The notes under the pieces are model-generated. The model did not search any database. It was not told the DNA's origin and worked only from the letters and a program-made list of their open reading frames with translations. The position numbers and the translations under genes are program-made. A stretch of DNA of 64,000 bases from contig NC_081413.1 of NCBI RefSeq assembly GCF_030272615.1, positions 22,818,501 through 22,882,500 of the forward strand. Reading direction: 5' to 3'. Each line of letters opens with the position of its first letter. Within the stretch, counting starts at the first letter, position 1. Shown in pieces: positions 10,702-22,838 of the stretch. This DNA comes from Cryptomeria japonica. Taxonomy: Eukaryota > Streptophyta > Pinopsida > Cupressales > Cupressaceae.

Positions 10702-11854
10702 GGCTCACACCCCTTAGTATGTAGAATTTGGGAAGCCTTAAGTATATAACTTCTTCTCTCTAGGATATTAGTTGTGGGAAAAGGTAGTGAAGTTCATATA
10801 GAAAGAGGACAAAGCTAAATGAATGAATTTGTATGCACAATACCTCTCATGCAATTAATAATGTAAGAAAAGCTATTTAATTAAACAACTCAATTTCATA
10901 ATAGAATGATTGATTGACCAACAAAATACACTAAAGAAATGACAATTGTGAACAAAAATTTCTCCTAAATATATAAATAATAGAAAATATCAATCACACT
11001 TGAGCATATAAATAAAAAATTATGTACAAGTCAATTTCATCAAAATATTTAAGGTTTTTGTGAATTGTACCTCTAAATTTATGTAATTTAAGTGCATAAA
11101 TGATGTATTTAATAAATGATTGCAAATGTGAAGTAATTAAATGCATACTAATCAGATATGAAAATGAGAATTAGAATTAATGCAAGAACTAGGTCACAAT
11201 CATAAAAAAATATAATGGAAATAGGATCCAAAATTGTATGCATGCAAACTATGAACTAGACCTACTTACAAATATGTTTACATTTAAGAAAAGGAGTGAG
11301 TTTACTTGGTTCAATCACAAATATTATTGAAAGGGACTAAGTACAAGTTGAATTCAAGTCTTTTTGTTTGAGTTAAAAATAAACTATAGAAATATGTGAG
11401 TTAAATGCAAGATCTAGCACTAAAGGTGTAAAAATGAAACAAATTGACATGAACATGTAAGGTGTAAAATTGACACAAATTGACATGAACAAGTAGCTTT
11501 AGATTTCCTTAGAATTTTAGATGCAAGAAACAAGTTAACTAGATAATTAGGTTAAATATACCTTTTGTATTTCTTTTGAGTTCTATCTTTAGATTCTAGG
11601 GTTAACAATAAACTAAATCTTCAATTATATATTTCAAAAAACATATGGCACTATATTTATATGTCAAATCTATTTTCTTAATTTTATAAAAGTTGTAGAG
11701 GAGCTAATGTACACATTCATATGCCTTTGTGTTAGGGCCAATTAGGATATGGACAATTTCATGTCATTTAATCAACGAATGAAATTTTAGATTTTCTAAA
11801 TCATTACAGTACCTTGTTGTATATTGTTGAGCACCTAGGGCATTAGAAGATAGA
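10702..11854. other. AT-rich intergenic sequence, nothing recognised
   Basis: No open frame above background, no terminal repeats and no similarity to other parts of the window that I could see. Two short near-repeats of the phrase aaattgacatgaac occur around 11440-11490. Confidence 0.5.
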
Positions 11855-14800
11855 AAATTTGAAACAAAAACTGTACCCATATGCTAAGTCACATGTCATA
11901 TCATAGTTGACTAGGAAATATGAAAAAGTAAAATTTTACCTATATAGTTGCATGCTTTAGCTTGACAATCTACATTGTCATTCAAATCACTGTTAATTAT
12001 CTACATTGTCATTCAAATCATGATTCAATTGTGCAAATTATTACCATCATATGTGTCATCTAAAATATGTGTTTTGCATATAGCACACATCTATTTGCAT
12101 TTTAATTTACCAGTTCCATTAGATACATCACTATCCTTGCCTCATTAGATTGTCATTATAAATGCAACATATATCCATCATACAAAACCATTAACCATCA
12201 TCATAAACATATATCATTACCATATGAAATCATAATAAAAAGCTATAAATGATCATCAAATCTATACAGAATCACAAAAAAAAAATCATAAATAATGTGC
12301 AAATCATATAGGTCATCCACCACTACTCATTAAATTTTGAATTGTATAAATCTAATTACTCTTATTTACAGTTTGATATCTTGTTGTTCGTTAATTTGTC
12401 ATGGTAAACAGTTACTGCATAATAAAGAATATTATTAACACTGAATTATCTCTCCAGCATACATTTTTATGTACATATTACAAGCTCACAGCTCACAGAA
12501 TAAAATTTAATTATGATATTTTATAGCTTTGAATTCATATTCATTAAGAGTGTTTAACAAAAGCTAGAAATAAAATGATTAGATTTTCAAAAAGTTGGCA
12601 GAATAAGTGGTTGTTCATACTATTGTGCCAAAGATAAACATCTGCTTTCCTTTTGTTCAATACTAATCAGTTGCACTTTTGTTTGCAAACATTACTCTTT
12701 GTAACAGAGATTTTAACAGATATGTTAAAATCTGCCTTAGAAGTTTTATTATCATTGCATTCATTGATCTTTGCATGCAATTTGTTCTTCCTGTCATTGC
12801 ATTCATTCAACTTATGTTCCAGCATATATTTTTCATCTGTTAAATGGTTGCACAATTCATCATGCTCCTGACTCATTATCCTATTTTCATCAACCAGACA
12901 AGCCAAATTTTACATTTAATTCTCTGATCCTTTCATCGCATTCTTTAAGTTTTTTCTGCAAGCTTCTCTTTTCTTCTCTCAGTACAGTGCACTTTTTTTC
13001 ATGATTCTGGCACAAAAGTATTTTCTTAATAAGCTCAATTTGCAATTCTTTCTTGTTATAATGAAACCCTTTCAACTTTTCTTGCAAGTGTTTTTTCTCA
13101 TCTCTTAGATTAATCTTGTTGCATTGAGCTCTGCAACTCTTCTTTTCACCTCTACCTTACAAGCATCAAACAGAAATCCATCTTCAATAATTTTATTTTG
13201 TAATTCCTTATTTATATCATTAAACTCTTTCAACTTGTTTGCCAATTCCTCATATCTCTGCTCCAACACTTTTCATTCATTAACTGAAAAATCAATCTTA
13301 TCTTGTAGCTTTACAATTTCACCTTGCATATCTGTCTTACAAGCATCCCATGAGGATCTGTCTTCATTCATCTTTCCTTGTAATTCCTCAATCATATCGT
13401 TGCATTGCTACACCCTTTTTTCAAACTCGTTGTTTTCTTGTCTTGATTGAGACCACAATTTTTCATGTTTCTGGCTCAACATTATTGCTTCCTTAACGTC
13501 ATTCTCTGATTTTGCAACTTTGTTTTCTAATTCTCCCTTACAAATCTCCCACAAGCACCCATCTTCAGCCATTTTTTCCTTCAATTCTTTAGCCTCATTA
13601 ACTGATTCTTTCAGCTTATTTTCCAATTCGATCTTTTCTTTCTTTACTTATTTCTGGCACAAAATTCTTGATTCATTAAGCTCATTTTGTAGCTCTGCAA
13701 TTGCTTCTTCTAAATTGGCCTTACAAGTATTCCAAAAAGAGGATTTTCAGTCATTTTTAAATGCAATTCTTTATTCTTATACTCGTACCCTTTCAACTTT
13801 TCTTCCAAGTGTTCTTTTTCATGTCCTAGATGAATGTAATATTCATCATGTTTCAGTCTTGTTTCATTGAGCTCATTTTGCAGCCCTGCAACTGTGCCTT
13901 CCAACTCTGCCTTAGATGATTCCCACAAGCACCTATGTTCAGTCATTTTTGCCTTCAATTCCTTAGTTTCATCATCGAACTCTTTCGACTTTTCTTCCAA
14001 ATGTTTCTTTTCATCTGTTAGTTGAATGCAGAATTCTTCATGCTTCAGTCTTGTTTCATTGAGCTCATTTTGCAGCCCTACAACTGTGCCTTCTAACTCT
14101 GCCTTAGACAAATTCCACAAGCAACGGTCTTCAATAAGTTTTTCCTTCAATTTTTTAGACTCATCATTGGACTCTTTTAACTTATTTCCCAGCTCAATAT
14201 TTTCTTGTCTTAATTCTGTGCTCAAATTTTCATGTTTCTGCCATAAGTTTCTTGTTTCATTGAGCTCATCTTGTAACTGTGCAACTCTACCTTACAAGAA
14301 TCAAAATAGAATCCATCTTCAGTTATTCTATTTTGTAATTTCTTATTTATATCAGTAAACTCTTTCAACTTGTTTTCCAAATCATTTTTTTCTTTTCTTA
14401 ACTTCGTGCACAATTATTCATGTCCTTGGCTAAATACTTTGTCATACAAGAATTCCACATCTCCTTATCTTCGGTCATCTTTGCATTCAATTTCTTAGAA
14501 CCATCAATTACTTTTTCCAAATCTTTTTTTCCATTTTAATTTTTTCTTTCATTAACTCAGTGCACAATTCTTCATGTTTCTTGCTCAATTTTCTTGCTTC
14601 ATCAATCTCATTTTGCTGCTCTGTAATTTTTCCTTCTAAACTCACCCTACTAGAATCCCAAAATTTCTGATCCTCGACCATCTTTACTTTCAATTTCTTA
14701 GCCCCTTCATTGCATTTTCTCAACTCGTTTTTATCATTTCTATGTTTGGCGCACAATTCTTCATGTTTCTTATTCAACACGTTTTTCTCATTAACTGCAG

Positions 14801-16040
14801 AATCAAGCTTATTTTTTAGCTTTACAATTTCTGTGTGCATATCTGCCTTACAAGCATCCCACAAGCATCTATCTTCATTTATATTTCCTTGTAGTTCCTC
14901 AATCCTATGGTTGCATTCCTTCACCTTATTTTCAACTCAATTTTTTCCTGTCCTAATTGAGAGCATAGATTTTCATGACTCTCACACAATATTCTTGTTT
15001 GATTGAGCTCATTTTTCACCATCTGTAATCTCTGAATCTCGTCATTGCATTCTTTCAACTTATTTTCCAGCTCATATTTTTCTTGTGCCAATTCAGTACA
15101 TAATATTTCATGATTCTCACTCAATATACTTGTTTGATTAAGCTCATTTTTCAAATATTGTAATTCTTTAATCTCTTCATTGCATTCTTTGAACTTATTT
15201 TCCAGCTCTTTCAACTTATTTTCTAGCTCATTCTTTTCTTGTGTCAATTGAGTACATAATTTTTCATGACTCTCACTCATCTATTTTTCAACTCATCACT
15301 TTTACAAGTAATTCCAAGAATCCCACTGACTTTTGTCTTTATTAATTTTTACAAGTAATTCCTTAGAAGCAGCATCACTCAATTGCAACGTATTTTTCAA
15401 CAAGTAAAGTTTGATTCAATCTCTTCAAATTCTTCACCTCATCACCTCTATCATCACTTGCATTTACTTTTGTTGGTGTTTTTTGACCCTGCAAATATAT
15501 CATGCCATTATGGACTTATTATTACATTCCATGCTATTCTATACATTTCTTTCATTAGTTAAGGTTCAGCTTTTTCCTTTATTTACGTTTCCTCTTGTCA
15601 TTTTGCGATCCATTCATAAGAGTATTCCATTCCCATTTACATATAAAAACCTACGTCTTTCAAACATTTGATAGCATTCTAGAATAGGCATGCCATTTCC
15701 ATCAGGAGAACCCTAACCCCAATACATATCAATATTTATGCATTTTAGAAGATGAAGATTAATAATTATGTTTTTACACATTCAGACTCATGAACAGTAA
15801 AATTTTACTGACATTGATTCAATTTTATTTTGTTATATAAAGATGTTTCAACCTCGAAAAATTTATAATAGAAATGGTATTCGAAATACATACCCAAATA
15901 GAACTTCTGCTGTTTAGCAAATTATTTTACAGAAATTAGATCTTCAAAGGTTGGCACAATAATAATAAGTCTGCAACTGCAGATTTGGGGAGGACGGTTG
16001 CATCGTTTCGGAAAATTTTAATCCTTAACGAATGGTTTGA
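11855..16040 (-). repeat. Segmental duplication, copy A (partner 47195-53232)
   Basis: The 3' flank, pseudogene and upstream region here align with 47195-53232 in the same orientation. Similarity starts around the phrase gtacccat...agtcacatg (11876 and 47217) and ends at ttttaatccttaacgaa (16040 and 53232). Copy B has about 1.35 kb (47860-49210) that copy A lacks. To the right the two copies diverge: copy A joins repeat R, whereas copy B continues into what may be the native promoter. Confidence 0.8.
12667..15488 (-). pseudogene. Coiled-coil repeat protein pseudogene (copy A)
   Basis: The same protein as 49627-52582 but broken by several frameshifts and small deletions, leaving open pieces at 15280-14921, 14924-14508, 14413-14222, 14225-13710, 13626-13408, 13087-12890 and 12906-12667. 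Missing pieces include about 40 bp near 15395 and parts of repeat units near 15290 and 14440. The first exon is also damaged (around 15560-15590). Useful detail: at 14070 it keeps CAA where copy B has TAA (50917-50919), showing that copy B's stop is a later C-to-T change. Confidence 0.85.
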
Positions 16041-16555
16041 ATATGGGAATATTTTTAATTTTGACTAAAATTTTGAATAATTAAAAAATTTAATATATAT
16101 TTTGATATAAATATTATGAGAAATTTGTTGAGACTCTTTCTAAAATTATATATAATGATTCCATTAATTTATTATGTCTTTTAATTAATTTCTTATAATA
16201 TTTAAAATGTGTCATATATAATATTTCTATGTTGAAAGGGAATTCTTAGGATTTTAAAGTAGAGATAGGGAAATTTTCATACGTGGCTCTTTTTTTTATT
16301 TGTTTTTAGGTTCATTTTTGACTTAGTTTATCTTCTATAAACTAATTAATATAAAAGTGGTATATTTTTACATGTAAAAACAGCTAATATATAAGTGGTA
16401 TACTTTTAAATTCAAAAGTTGATCATTAGACATAATGCATAATTATTTGTCATGCATTTGATTATTATTCAAAAGTTGTTAAATTGGACTCCTGAGGAGT
16501 ATGATTGAGGAGAACATGACCCTCACATAGAAAGCTCCTTAAATGTGTTTGCCAT
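16041..16555. repeat. Anonymous repeat R, left part (split by element 2)
   Basis: An AT-rich repeat continuing at 30838-31785; together the two pieces match the reverse complement of about 58870-60600. It ends at the element 2 insertion with the target gccat. No open frame of interest. Confidence 0.75.
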
Positions 16556-18007
16556 TGTATGCGGGGAAAGTGGGTCGATAGAATTCAATATGTGAAAATA
16601 TTCCAAAAGACTTGTCCACACACACACACAGGACTTCTTGGTGCAAGCTATGGAGTAATGAAGTATCACTCAGCTTTCCAAGGTGGGTCCCATGGTTCTC
16701 TATCTTACAATGTCCCTCAAACCAATGTTTTTGCTCTCAGATCACTGAGCAAAATGGTTTAGGGATGGCAAATATAAGAACGAGGGATGCTTTGATAGAT
16801 TTTAGAATGAAATGCATCTTAATCTATGCATGATCTTAGAAATGCAATAAACTAGATGATCAGATGACAAGGTTAGTATTAGTACTATCCTAACATGATA
16901 TATTTAGTCTATGATTGAGCTAAATGATAAAGAAAGTATTCTAAACATGCATATTTAGACTAATTCCTATTCTAAAAAGAGGCTAAATGATGAGTATAAA
17001 AATGATATATGAAAGCTTGAATGTATTTGAGCATAAGTGTGATACTACAAATTTGGAGGATATCCCAAAATAGAGGAATGTGAGCTCTATTTATAGCAAA
17101 AATAGGGCAATGGATGGTTATGATTGAAAGAGTTGATCAAGGGTTGAGTTTGAAAGTTGGGGATCCATGTTTGCAATTTGCACCAATGAAATGGTGACAA
17201 GTGTCAACATAGGGTTGGGTTGAGAGAAGGGGTTGGAGGCATTAAATGCCTGAGAAGACCTTATGGTTATCTAGAGATAAGGGTTAAGCTTAAGTTAGGC
17301 TTATCCACTGGATTAAGAGTTAATCCAAGGATAAACCCATGTGCAAATGATTAAGAGATAATTATGGTCAAAGCATCAAAGGCTTGATGAGACCCTTGGC
17401 TTGGATGAAGGTTGGGTTAAAAGAAATTCTTTAACCATGTAAGAGGGTTTGAGTTAACCATTAATGGTTATTGAAGACTTTGGGGAATTAAGTGGTTGAA
17501 GACTTGAAGCCTTTAATGGTTATCAGAGACTTTGAGGATTTGAGAAGTGATTTCTCTTTGCTTAGGGATGTGACAAAGTTTAGAAGATGGGTTAGGCTAA
17601 TTAGAGGCGATTAGAAGAGTCTAGAAGGGATTAGAAAGGGGTTTTGGAAGGCAAGTGGGAGATGTAGGAAAATGCAAGTGGATGGAGGGATAATAGGATT
17701 TAATTGAAATAAAATTAATTTAATTCAATTTGGTTTCAATTTGGGGAGATTAAATAAATTAGATTTATTCAATTTAGGATAACTATTTAATTAAATTTGA
17801 ATTTAATTAAAAGTGAATAGGGGGGGATTTAATTGAATAAAATGATTTATTCACTAAATGGGTATAGTGAATTTAATTTAAATAAATTGAGTAATTTATT
17901 TAATTAAATAGAGGAATGTGGATAATTTAATAAAATTGGATTTAATTAAATAGAGAAATGAACATAAAATATTCATTTAGGAATATGGTCATTTTTATAC
18001 GTCTACA
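16556..18007 (-). repeat. 3' LTR of element 2
   Basis: A 1452-bp LTR from TGTATGCGG to GTCTACA (plus sense), preceded by gccat. The minus-strand TATA box is at 17087-17096. Relative to the 5' LTR it keeps 15 bp near 17930 that the 5' copy has lost between short aatttaat repeats. Confidence 0.92.
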
Positions 18008-18021
18008 TTTGCCCCTCTTTG
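18008..18021 (-). promoter_or_regulatory. Polypurine tract of element 2
   Basis: On the minus strand AAAGAGGGGCAAA stands immediately upstream of the TGTAGAC start of the 3' LTR. The identical core (AAAGAGGGGCAAAA) precedes the LTR at 63441, linking the two families. Confidence 0.88.
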
Positions 18022-18153
18022 AAGTGACGTGTGTGCACATGTTATTTCAAAGCAAATGATGCATTATAGTAATTTATGATCAAATGCCATTTATGTGTTG
18101 CTCTTTTGATTTGCAAGTCGTGCCCCAGATTTGATTTGATGTGTGATGCCCCC

Positions 18154-18262
18154 TCGGGAGATGAATCAATATTTTAAAAAATTTTGATTTAATTTGATGA
18201 GTTGTGTGTGGTGTGTAGGATTTCGTCGATGTAAAATGTGTGTAAATTGATTCATCTCCCGA
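18154..18262. repeat. 17-bp perfect inverted repeat upstream of the antisense promoter
   Basis: TCGGGAGATGAATCAAT at 18154-18170 is exactly repeated in inverse at 18246-18262, with a 75-bp spacer. It lies about 75 bp before the TATA box of the antisense gene. The third element has a related block (GCCCCCTTGAGAGATTGGATG near 63534) at the corresponding place, but I found no inverted partner there. Confidence 0.85.
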
Positions 18263-18330
18263 TAATGTACAGCATGTAGGGTATAGGGGAGACCGTGACC
18301 ATGTCCGTTTGGCTAACCCTAACTTCATTT

Positions 18331-18346
18331 TCCCTCCTATAAAAGG
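18331..18346 (+). promoter_or_regulatory. TATA box of the antisense gene in element 2
   Basis: TCCTATAAAAGGGG at about 18335-18348 is a near-consensus plant TATA box, 81 bp before the ATG at 18419. It points into the element against the gag-pol direction. The third element has TCTATAAAATAG at the same relative place (63696-63707), 98 bp before its ATG. A core promoter is inferred; transcription is not shown. Confidence 0.7.
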
Positions 18347-18418
18347 GGAAAAGTGGTTTAATTAGATTCATTTGTTCATTGTTGACATTGGAGAAAGAGA
18401 ATTTGGTCTGTAGAGAAA

Positions 18419-18493
18419 ATGCCTATTCAGTATTCCAGACACCGTTTCGAGCACGTTCGGAGGTACCGGAGACTTGCAGCGTATGGACCACCA
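18419..18493 (+). CDS. Exon 1 of the antisense PMD gene
   Basis: The ATG at 18419-18421 opens 25 codons (MPIQYSRHRFEHVRRYRR, then LAAYGPP) ending exactly at a consensus donor, CCA|GTAAGT (18494), in phase 0. The peptide is strongly basic. The third element has an independent version (63796-63861) with the related core HRFDRVRQFQR and the same phase-0 GTAAGT donor. That conserved architecture, rather than length, is why I call this an exon. Confidence 0.65.
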
Positions 18494-18572
18494 GTAAGTC
18501 AACATTTTTGACTCTCTTTTGATTTTTGATTTGGTCATTTTTAGTCGTTTTTTGATTTTTAAAACTTGGTTT

Positions 18573-19040
18573 TAGCATTTTAGCGCGTCAAAGCCATAGA
18601 TTAGCGCATACGAAGTTTTAAGTAGCCCATCAAGTCGATTATTAGGGTCCCGTCCGAAATAAATAGGGTAGCGCATAGGAAATATAGGTTAGCACATAGA
18701 CGTAGAATAGTGCATGGCGATAGTCGAGTAGCGCGTCAGGTTAGCAGGTTAGCGCGTAGGGTAGGCCTAGCGCATAGGGGTCACAGGGGTTCGCATGGGT
18801 AAGGGGGTGTAGCGCATAGGGTTAACCTAGCGCATAGGGTCAAACAAGTAGCACCCAGGAGGTATAGATTAGTGCATGGGTAGGGTTTAGCGTATAGGGT
18901 AGTTTAGGTGGCACATGGGGGGAAAGATTTAGCGCATAGAGTCAGTCTAGCACATTGGGTGAATAGATTAGAGCGTAGGAAAAATAGCTTAGCGTGTGGG
19001 AGAATTTTAGCGCAGCGGGAGTCTCTTTTAGTGCATCAGG
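18573..19040 (+). repeat. Degenerate TAGCGCAT array inside the presumed intron of the antisense gene
   Basis: About twenty-two copies of TAGCGCAT and variants (tagcgcgt, tagcacat, tagtgcat, tagcgtat) at about 20-bp spacing, often followed by agg. It is on the strand of the antisense gene, between exon 1 and the PMD exon. The same motif in the same transcript sense fills the gag leader of element 1. Confidence 0.85.
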
Positions 19041-19558
19041 AAAAATTTTGCAAGATGAGGTGGTTTGTAAATTTGTTGTGTCGTGCTATCATGATTTTAT
19101 GGATTTGTCCAATATGAGTGTCGATATTACTTGTTTTGATTTGCGATATTTCAAGTTATGTATAGATATCAATGTGGTGTTTTGATCAAAATATGATTTA
19201 TTTGCGTACCCTGTTTCAAGTTCAATGTGTGAAGCCTAATTTGTGTTACAAGCTGTATGGGTTGGAAACTTGAGTTGTGTTACAAGTTGATATGGGTGGG
19301 AAACTTGAGTTGTTTTACAAGTTTATGTGATTGTGGAGACTTGAATTGTGTTACAAGTTTTGATATGGGTTTTGAGAACTTGAGTTATTTTACAAGTTGA
19401 TATGAAATGATAGGATTTTGAACTTGATGTAGATGAGCAAATTGTTTCATGTTGTTGATGTGAGTTTGATTTTGATATCATTGTGTTGATGTGGAAACTG
19501 ATATTGGATTTGTTGTTCTTGTTGACAAGAGCGATTGGGTGTGGTTCAGTCGTGAGAG

Positions 19559-21472
19559 AGATTTCTGAAACCGTGGTCATTGATACCGCGGTTGACCCAG
19601 GCTGATCTGGATATAATCGAGAGATGTGGGTTGACCTCCCTATTAGATATGCCTCGGTTCACTATGAACTGGGGGCTACTGACAGCATTGGCAGAGAGGT
19701 GGCATAGCGACACGAACACCTTTCATTTTGCTACTGGAGAGATGACAGTCACACTAGAGGACTGTTACAGGATCCTGCGGATTCTCGTAGTAGGTGCACT
19801 ACTACCGTATGAGCAGTCGAAGGAGGGTGGTATAGAGGCTCTTCGTCATACTTTCCATGATGAGATGGTCTGCGGTTATGAGATCCTATGGCAGGAGTTC
19901 TTAGACCTAGATTACGCACCCTTTCCATCTGTACTAGCAGGGTTTATTGGTGGATTCCTTTGTCCTGATCGTAGGTTAAAGGGATTCTCTATGGGATGGG
20001 GGCTGGTATTAGAGGAGATGGTCACACAGGGCCGGAGGTTTTCATGGGGATCAGCTATGCTGGCCCATCTGTACAGGGGCTTACATGAGGTGGTATACCT
20101 TGGTTACCGTAGTTTGTCAACTAGCGTGGCACTGTTACAAGTATGGTGCTGGGAGCACATTCCAGCGGCGAGGCCACTAGCAGACAGAGACAGGCCTGTT
20201 GGAGCGGCATATGCCTATGGATACAGGGGTCTAGTTGTCCAGCGCAAGCTGGGCAAACTAGAGCATTGGATGAGAGTACTCGATGATATTGATACGGTCA
20301 CATGGCGACCGTATACAAGATGCGAGGTGTGGGCGGAGGACAGGATGGAGATGCCCTTTGTTTTTATGACCAGATACCCGATCGGGAGGACCCCGTTTGT
20401 TATAGAGAGGTTTGTGGTGACCCGAGTTTTGAGACAGTTTGGTCGCCAGCAGGGCATTCTGCAAGGAGCTTGCCTATATGCACGGTGGAGGCACGATGTA
20501 GCCGATTGGGGCCCGACCATTGTTAGCGTAGTGGCGGTGGAGGAGTTTGTCGAGTTGGTAGGGCAAATATGGGATTATGCCCCGGAGATTCTGGATGCGG
20601 GCATGACCAATGAGTTTGCCAGATTGTTTGCTGTGTGGGTGGTGGCCAGGATATCAGATCCGGAGGAGATGCGGCCAGCCTTTGATTATGATGATGAGGA
20701 GGGAGAGGGAGATGATGATGATGATGGAGAGGATGGAAGAGGAGGATGAGGGAGAGCAGTCAGAGGGAGATGGGGAGACAGAGGGAGGAGAGGAGATAGG
20801 GGTGTGGAGAGAGCGATGAGACAGGGGGTGATAGACAGGGGGAGAGGTGGATTGGCTATTGGAGCTGGTGGAGAGGGGAGAGTGGGGGAGGTGTTAGCTG
20901 TAGTGGGGGGCACTGATGAGGCGAGGCGACCAGCGCAGAGGAGGAGGACAAATGTGCTCCCACCCCCAGCACCAAGGACAGGCAGAGTGGGAGGGGTTGC
21001 CCCTGTACAAGTACCGCTACGGGTTTGGGTCCCTACACATGTTGAGGATGCACAGATCCGGACCCTACAGGTGACCGTATAGCAGCTGTAGGCACAAGTT
21101 TTGACATATCAGCGGCAGATTGCGCAGTTGACTACTGAGCAAGATACCGAGATAGAGCGGAGAGGGCGAGCGGAGGAGCTGGTATCTAGTATGCAGAGAG
21201 CAGCAGCGGGTGGCCCGATGAGAGACACCCTGAGAGAGCTAGCATTGAGAGCTCAGGAGGCAGAGTATTATCGGCGGCACTATGAGGCGGCGGTACCCAA
21301 GGATCGTCGAGTACAGAGCTTTGCACAGTCGAGATCCAGTTGATCTCGAGATACTGGGTCGTGATCTAAGAGCCGAGGTGTCATAGGGCCACCGAGACAG
21401 GACCCTCCTCGAGATCCAGGGGTGGGTACATCTAGAGCCAGACCATCTCCATCAGGGGATAGTCATACTTGA
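19559..21472 (+). pseudogene. Plant mobile domain (PMD, aminotransferase-like) protein, antisense to gag-pol
   Basis: An open frame of about 390 codons to the TGA at 20747-20749, then the same frame continuing to 21472 with stops at 20747, 21080, 21089, 21341 and 21362. The N-terminal 300 residues are a plant mobile domain: CGLTSLLDMPRFTMNWGLL, the TALAERWHSDTNTFHF segment and GEMTVTLEDCYRILRI are diagnostic of the PMD family (MAIN/MAIL and retroelement PMD proteins). An Asp/Glu-rich stretch follows at about 20686-20800, where a +1 shift may have occurred because the acidic run continues in the next frame, then a Pro/Arg-rich linker and a Gln/Arg/Glu-rich probable coiled coil. TAG codons at 21080 and 21089 fit CAG-to-TAG change. 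The start is uncertain: the CAG at 19547-19549 is in phase but is followed by TGA; the AG at 19557-19558 gives an open phase-0 exon. PMD proteins of the host act in nuclear silencing; a role here is unknown. Confidence 0.8.
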
Positions 21473-22838
21473 GAGACGGGGTCTCTGTTGTATTTTTTAT
21501 CATTGTATTCTTTGTACTAGACAAAGTGATGATATATTTTGTACATTTTGATCATTTTGAGATATATATATATATATATATATATATGACACCATTTTCG
21601 TTGATCATGTGGTGTGTTTATATGGATGCATGTTATGTGGGTTATTTCTTCATGATGACGCAATGCTTTAAATGTATGTATGATGTAGGATGTATGCTTT
21701 TATATGCTGTGAGATGTATCTTGAAAATGAGATGCAACTAAAGGTAAAATGATATGCAAATATGTTAAAATGATATGTAATTAATTGTAAAATGATATGC
21801 AACTAATTGTAAAATGATATGCAACTATTTGTAAAATGATATGCAACTATGTTTTTGGTAGCATCTTCATTCTGTATTTGTCATCCGATATAGCCATATG
21901 TTGTTTGCTTTCTTTGTAGATATCATCATTGAGCATTGATTTTTTTTTAGGATATGTTGAAAATTTATACAAGTAGAATGGTATAGTTGAACCATAATGA
22001 CCTGAGAAAAATTTACATGATGTTTGATTTTGCAAGATAGCACAAGCGTCAAGGTATAATTGAACCAGGACGACCTGAGTGCGTATTGCGTAAACAGACA
22101 AGATTAAATCATTTGTATGCGTGAAGTGGAACCAGGCCTTCAGTGATAGTCGATGTATCACGTCTCGAGGAAAATATTCACACAGTACAAGTGATCGCCT
22201 CCCAAACAGAAGACTAAGAAAATATTGGAAGTTCCTCATGATCTCTAGCTTTGAAGCATTTAGTGAGAAAAGGAAGAGAATCCAATAATTAAAAAGTTCA
22301 AAATGCAAAACTAGTCAAGATTTTTATGCGATAATGCAACATTTAGTACTTAAGAAAATCATCCATCCTTGGTATTTCTATGAATTGTTGTGTTTTGTTT
22401 TGCGATGAAGCGTAGTTTTCGGTTGTTGGATGTCATGCTTTTGAGTTTTTTAAATAGCTTTGATGTCTGGAATTTTTGCAATATTTAGAAGATTTTGAAT
22501 GCCCTTAGCTGAGTGTGCCTCTTGATGTGATTATGTACAGTGATTTCCAAGCCATGGTGGATTTGTGGTAAGAGTATATATATGGATAACCCAGGATAGT
22601 GACTATGCTAAGTATGTCATGAATGGATATGCTAAGTGTTGGGCGATGGCCGATAGTGTTTGTACGGATAAAATGGTATGGAGATAGATAGAGGAGCCAT
22701 TATTTCACAAGAGCACCTATTTACCAGGTTTTCACCATTTGTTTTTATTGTACTTTGTGTTTTTGCTTTTTCTGGATTTTTTGATTTTTTTTTTTTTTTT
22801 TTTTTGCTCGTTTTGGCTTTTTCTGTGCACTAGGCTTC
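21473..22838. other. Spacer between antisense gene and pol end in element 2
   Basis: This convergent 3'-3' spacer holds an (AT)n microsatellite at 21562-21588, a tandem repeat of about 22-25 bp (tgtaaaatgatatgcaactaa) in some five copies at 21740-21850, and a poly-T run at about 22784-22805. A 153-codon minus-strand open stretch (22308-21850) has no recognisable domain and I do not call it a gene. Confidence 0.6.

Noticed and set aside
12653-15006. Plus-strand Ser/Phe-rich frames opposite the coiled-coil pseudogene (also 49613-52740)
   Set aside because: Reverse-strand shadows of a Glu/Lys-rich coiled coil.
20215-20913. Minus-strand open frames opposite the PMD exon
   Set aside because: They are complements of the PMD frame and its acidic tract and show no domain of their own.
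21850-22308. 153-codon minus-strand frame downstream of pol
   Set aside because: Outside the pol frame, with no motif; it lies in the convergent spacer.
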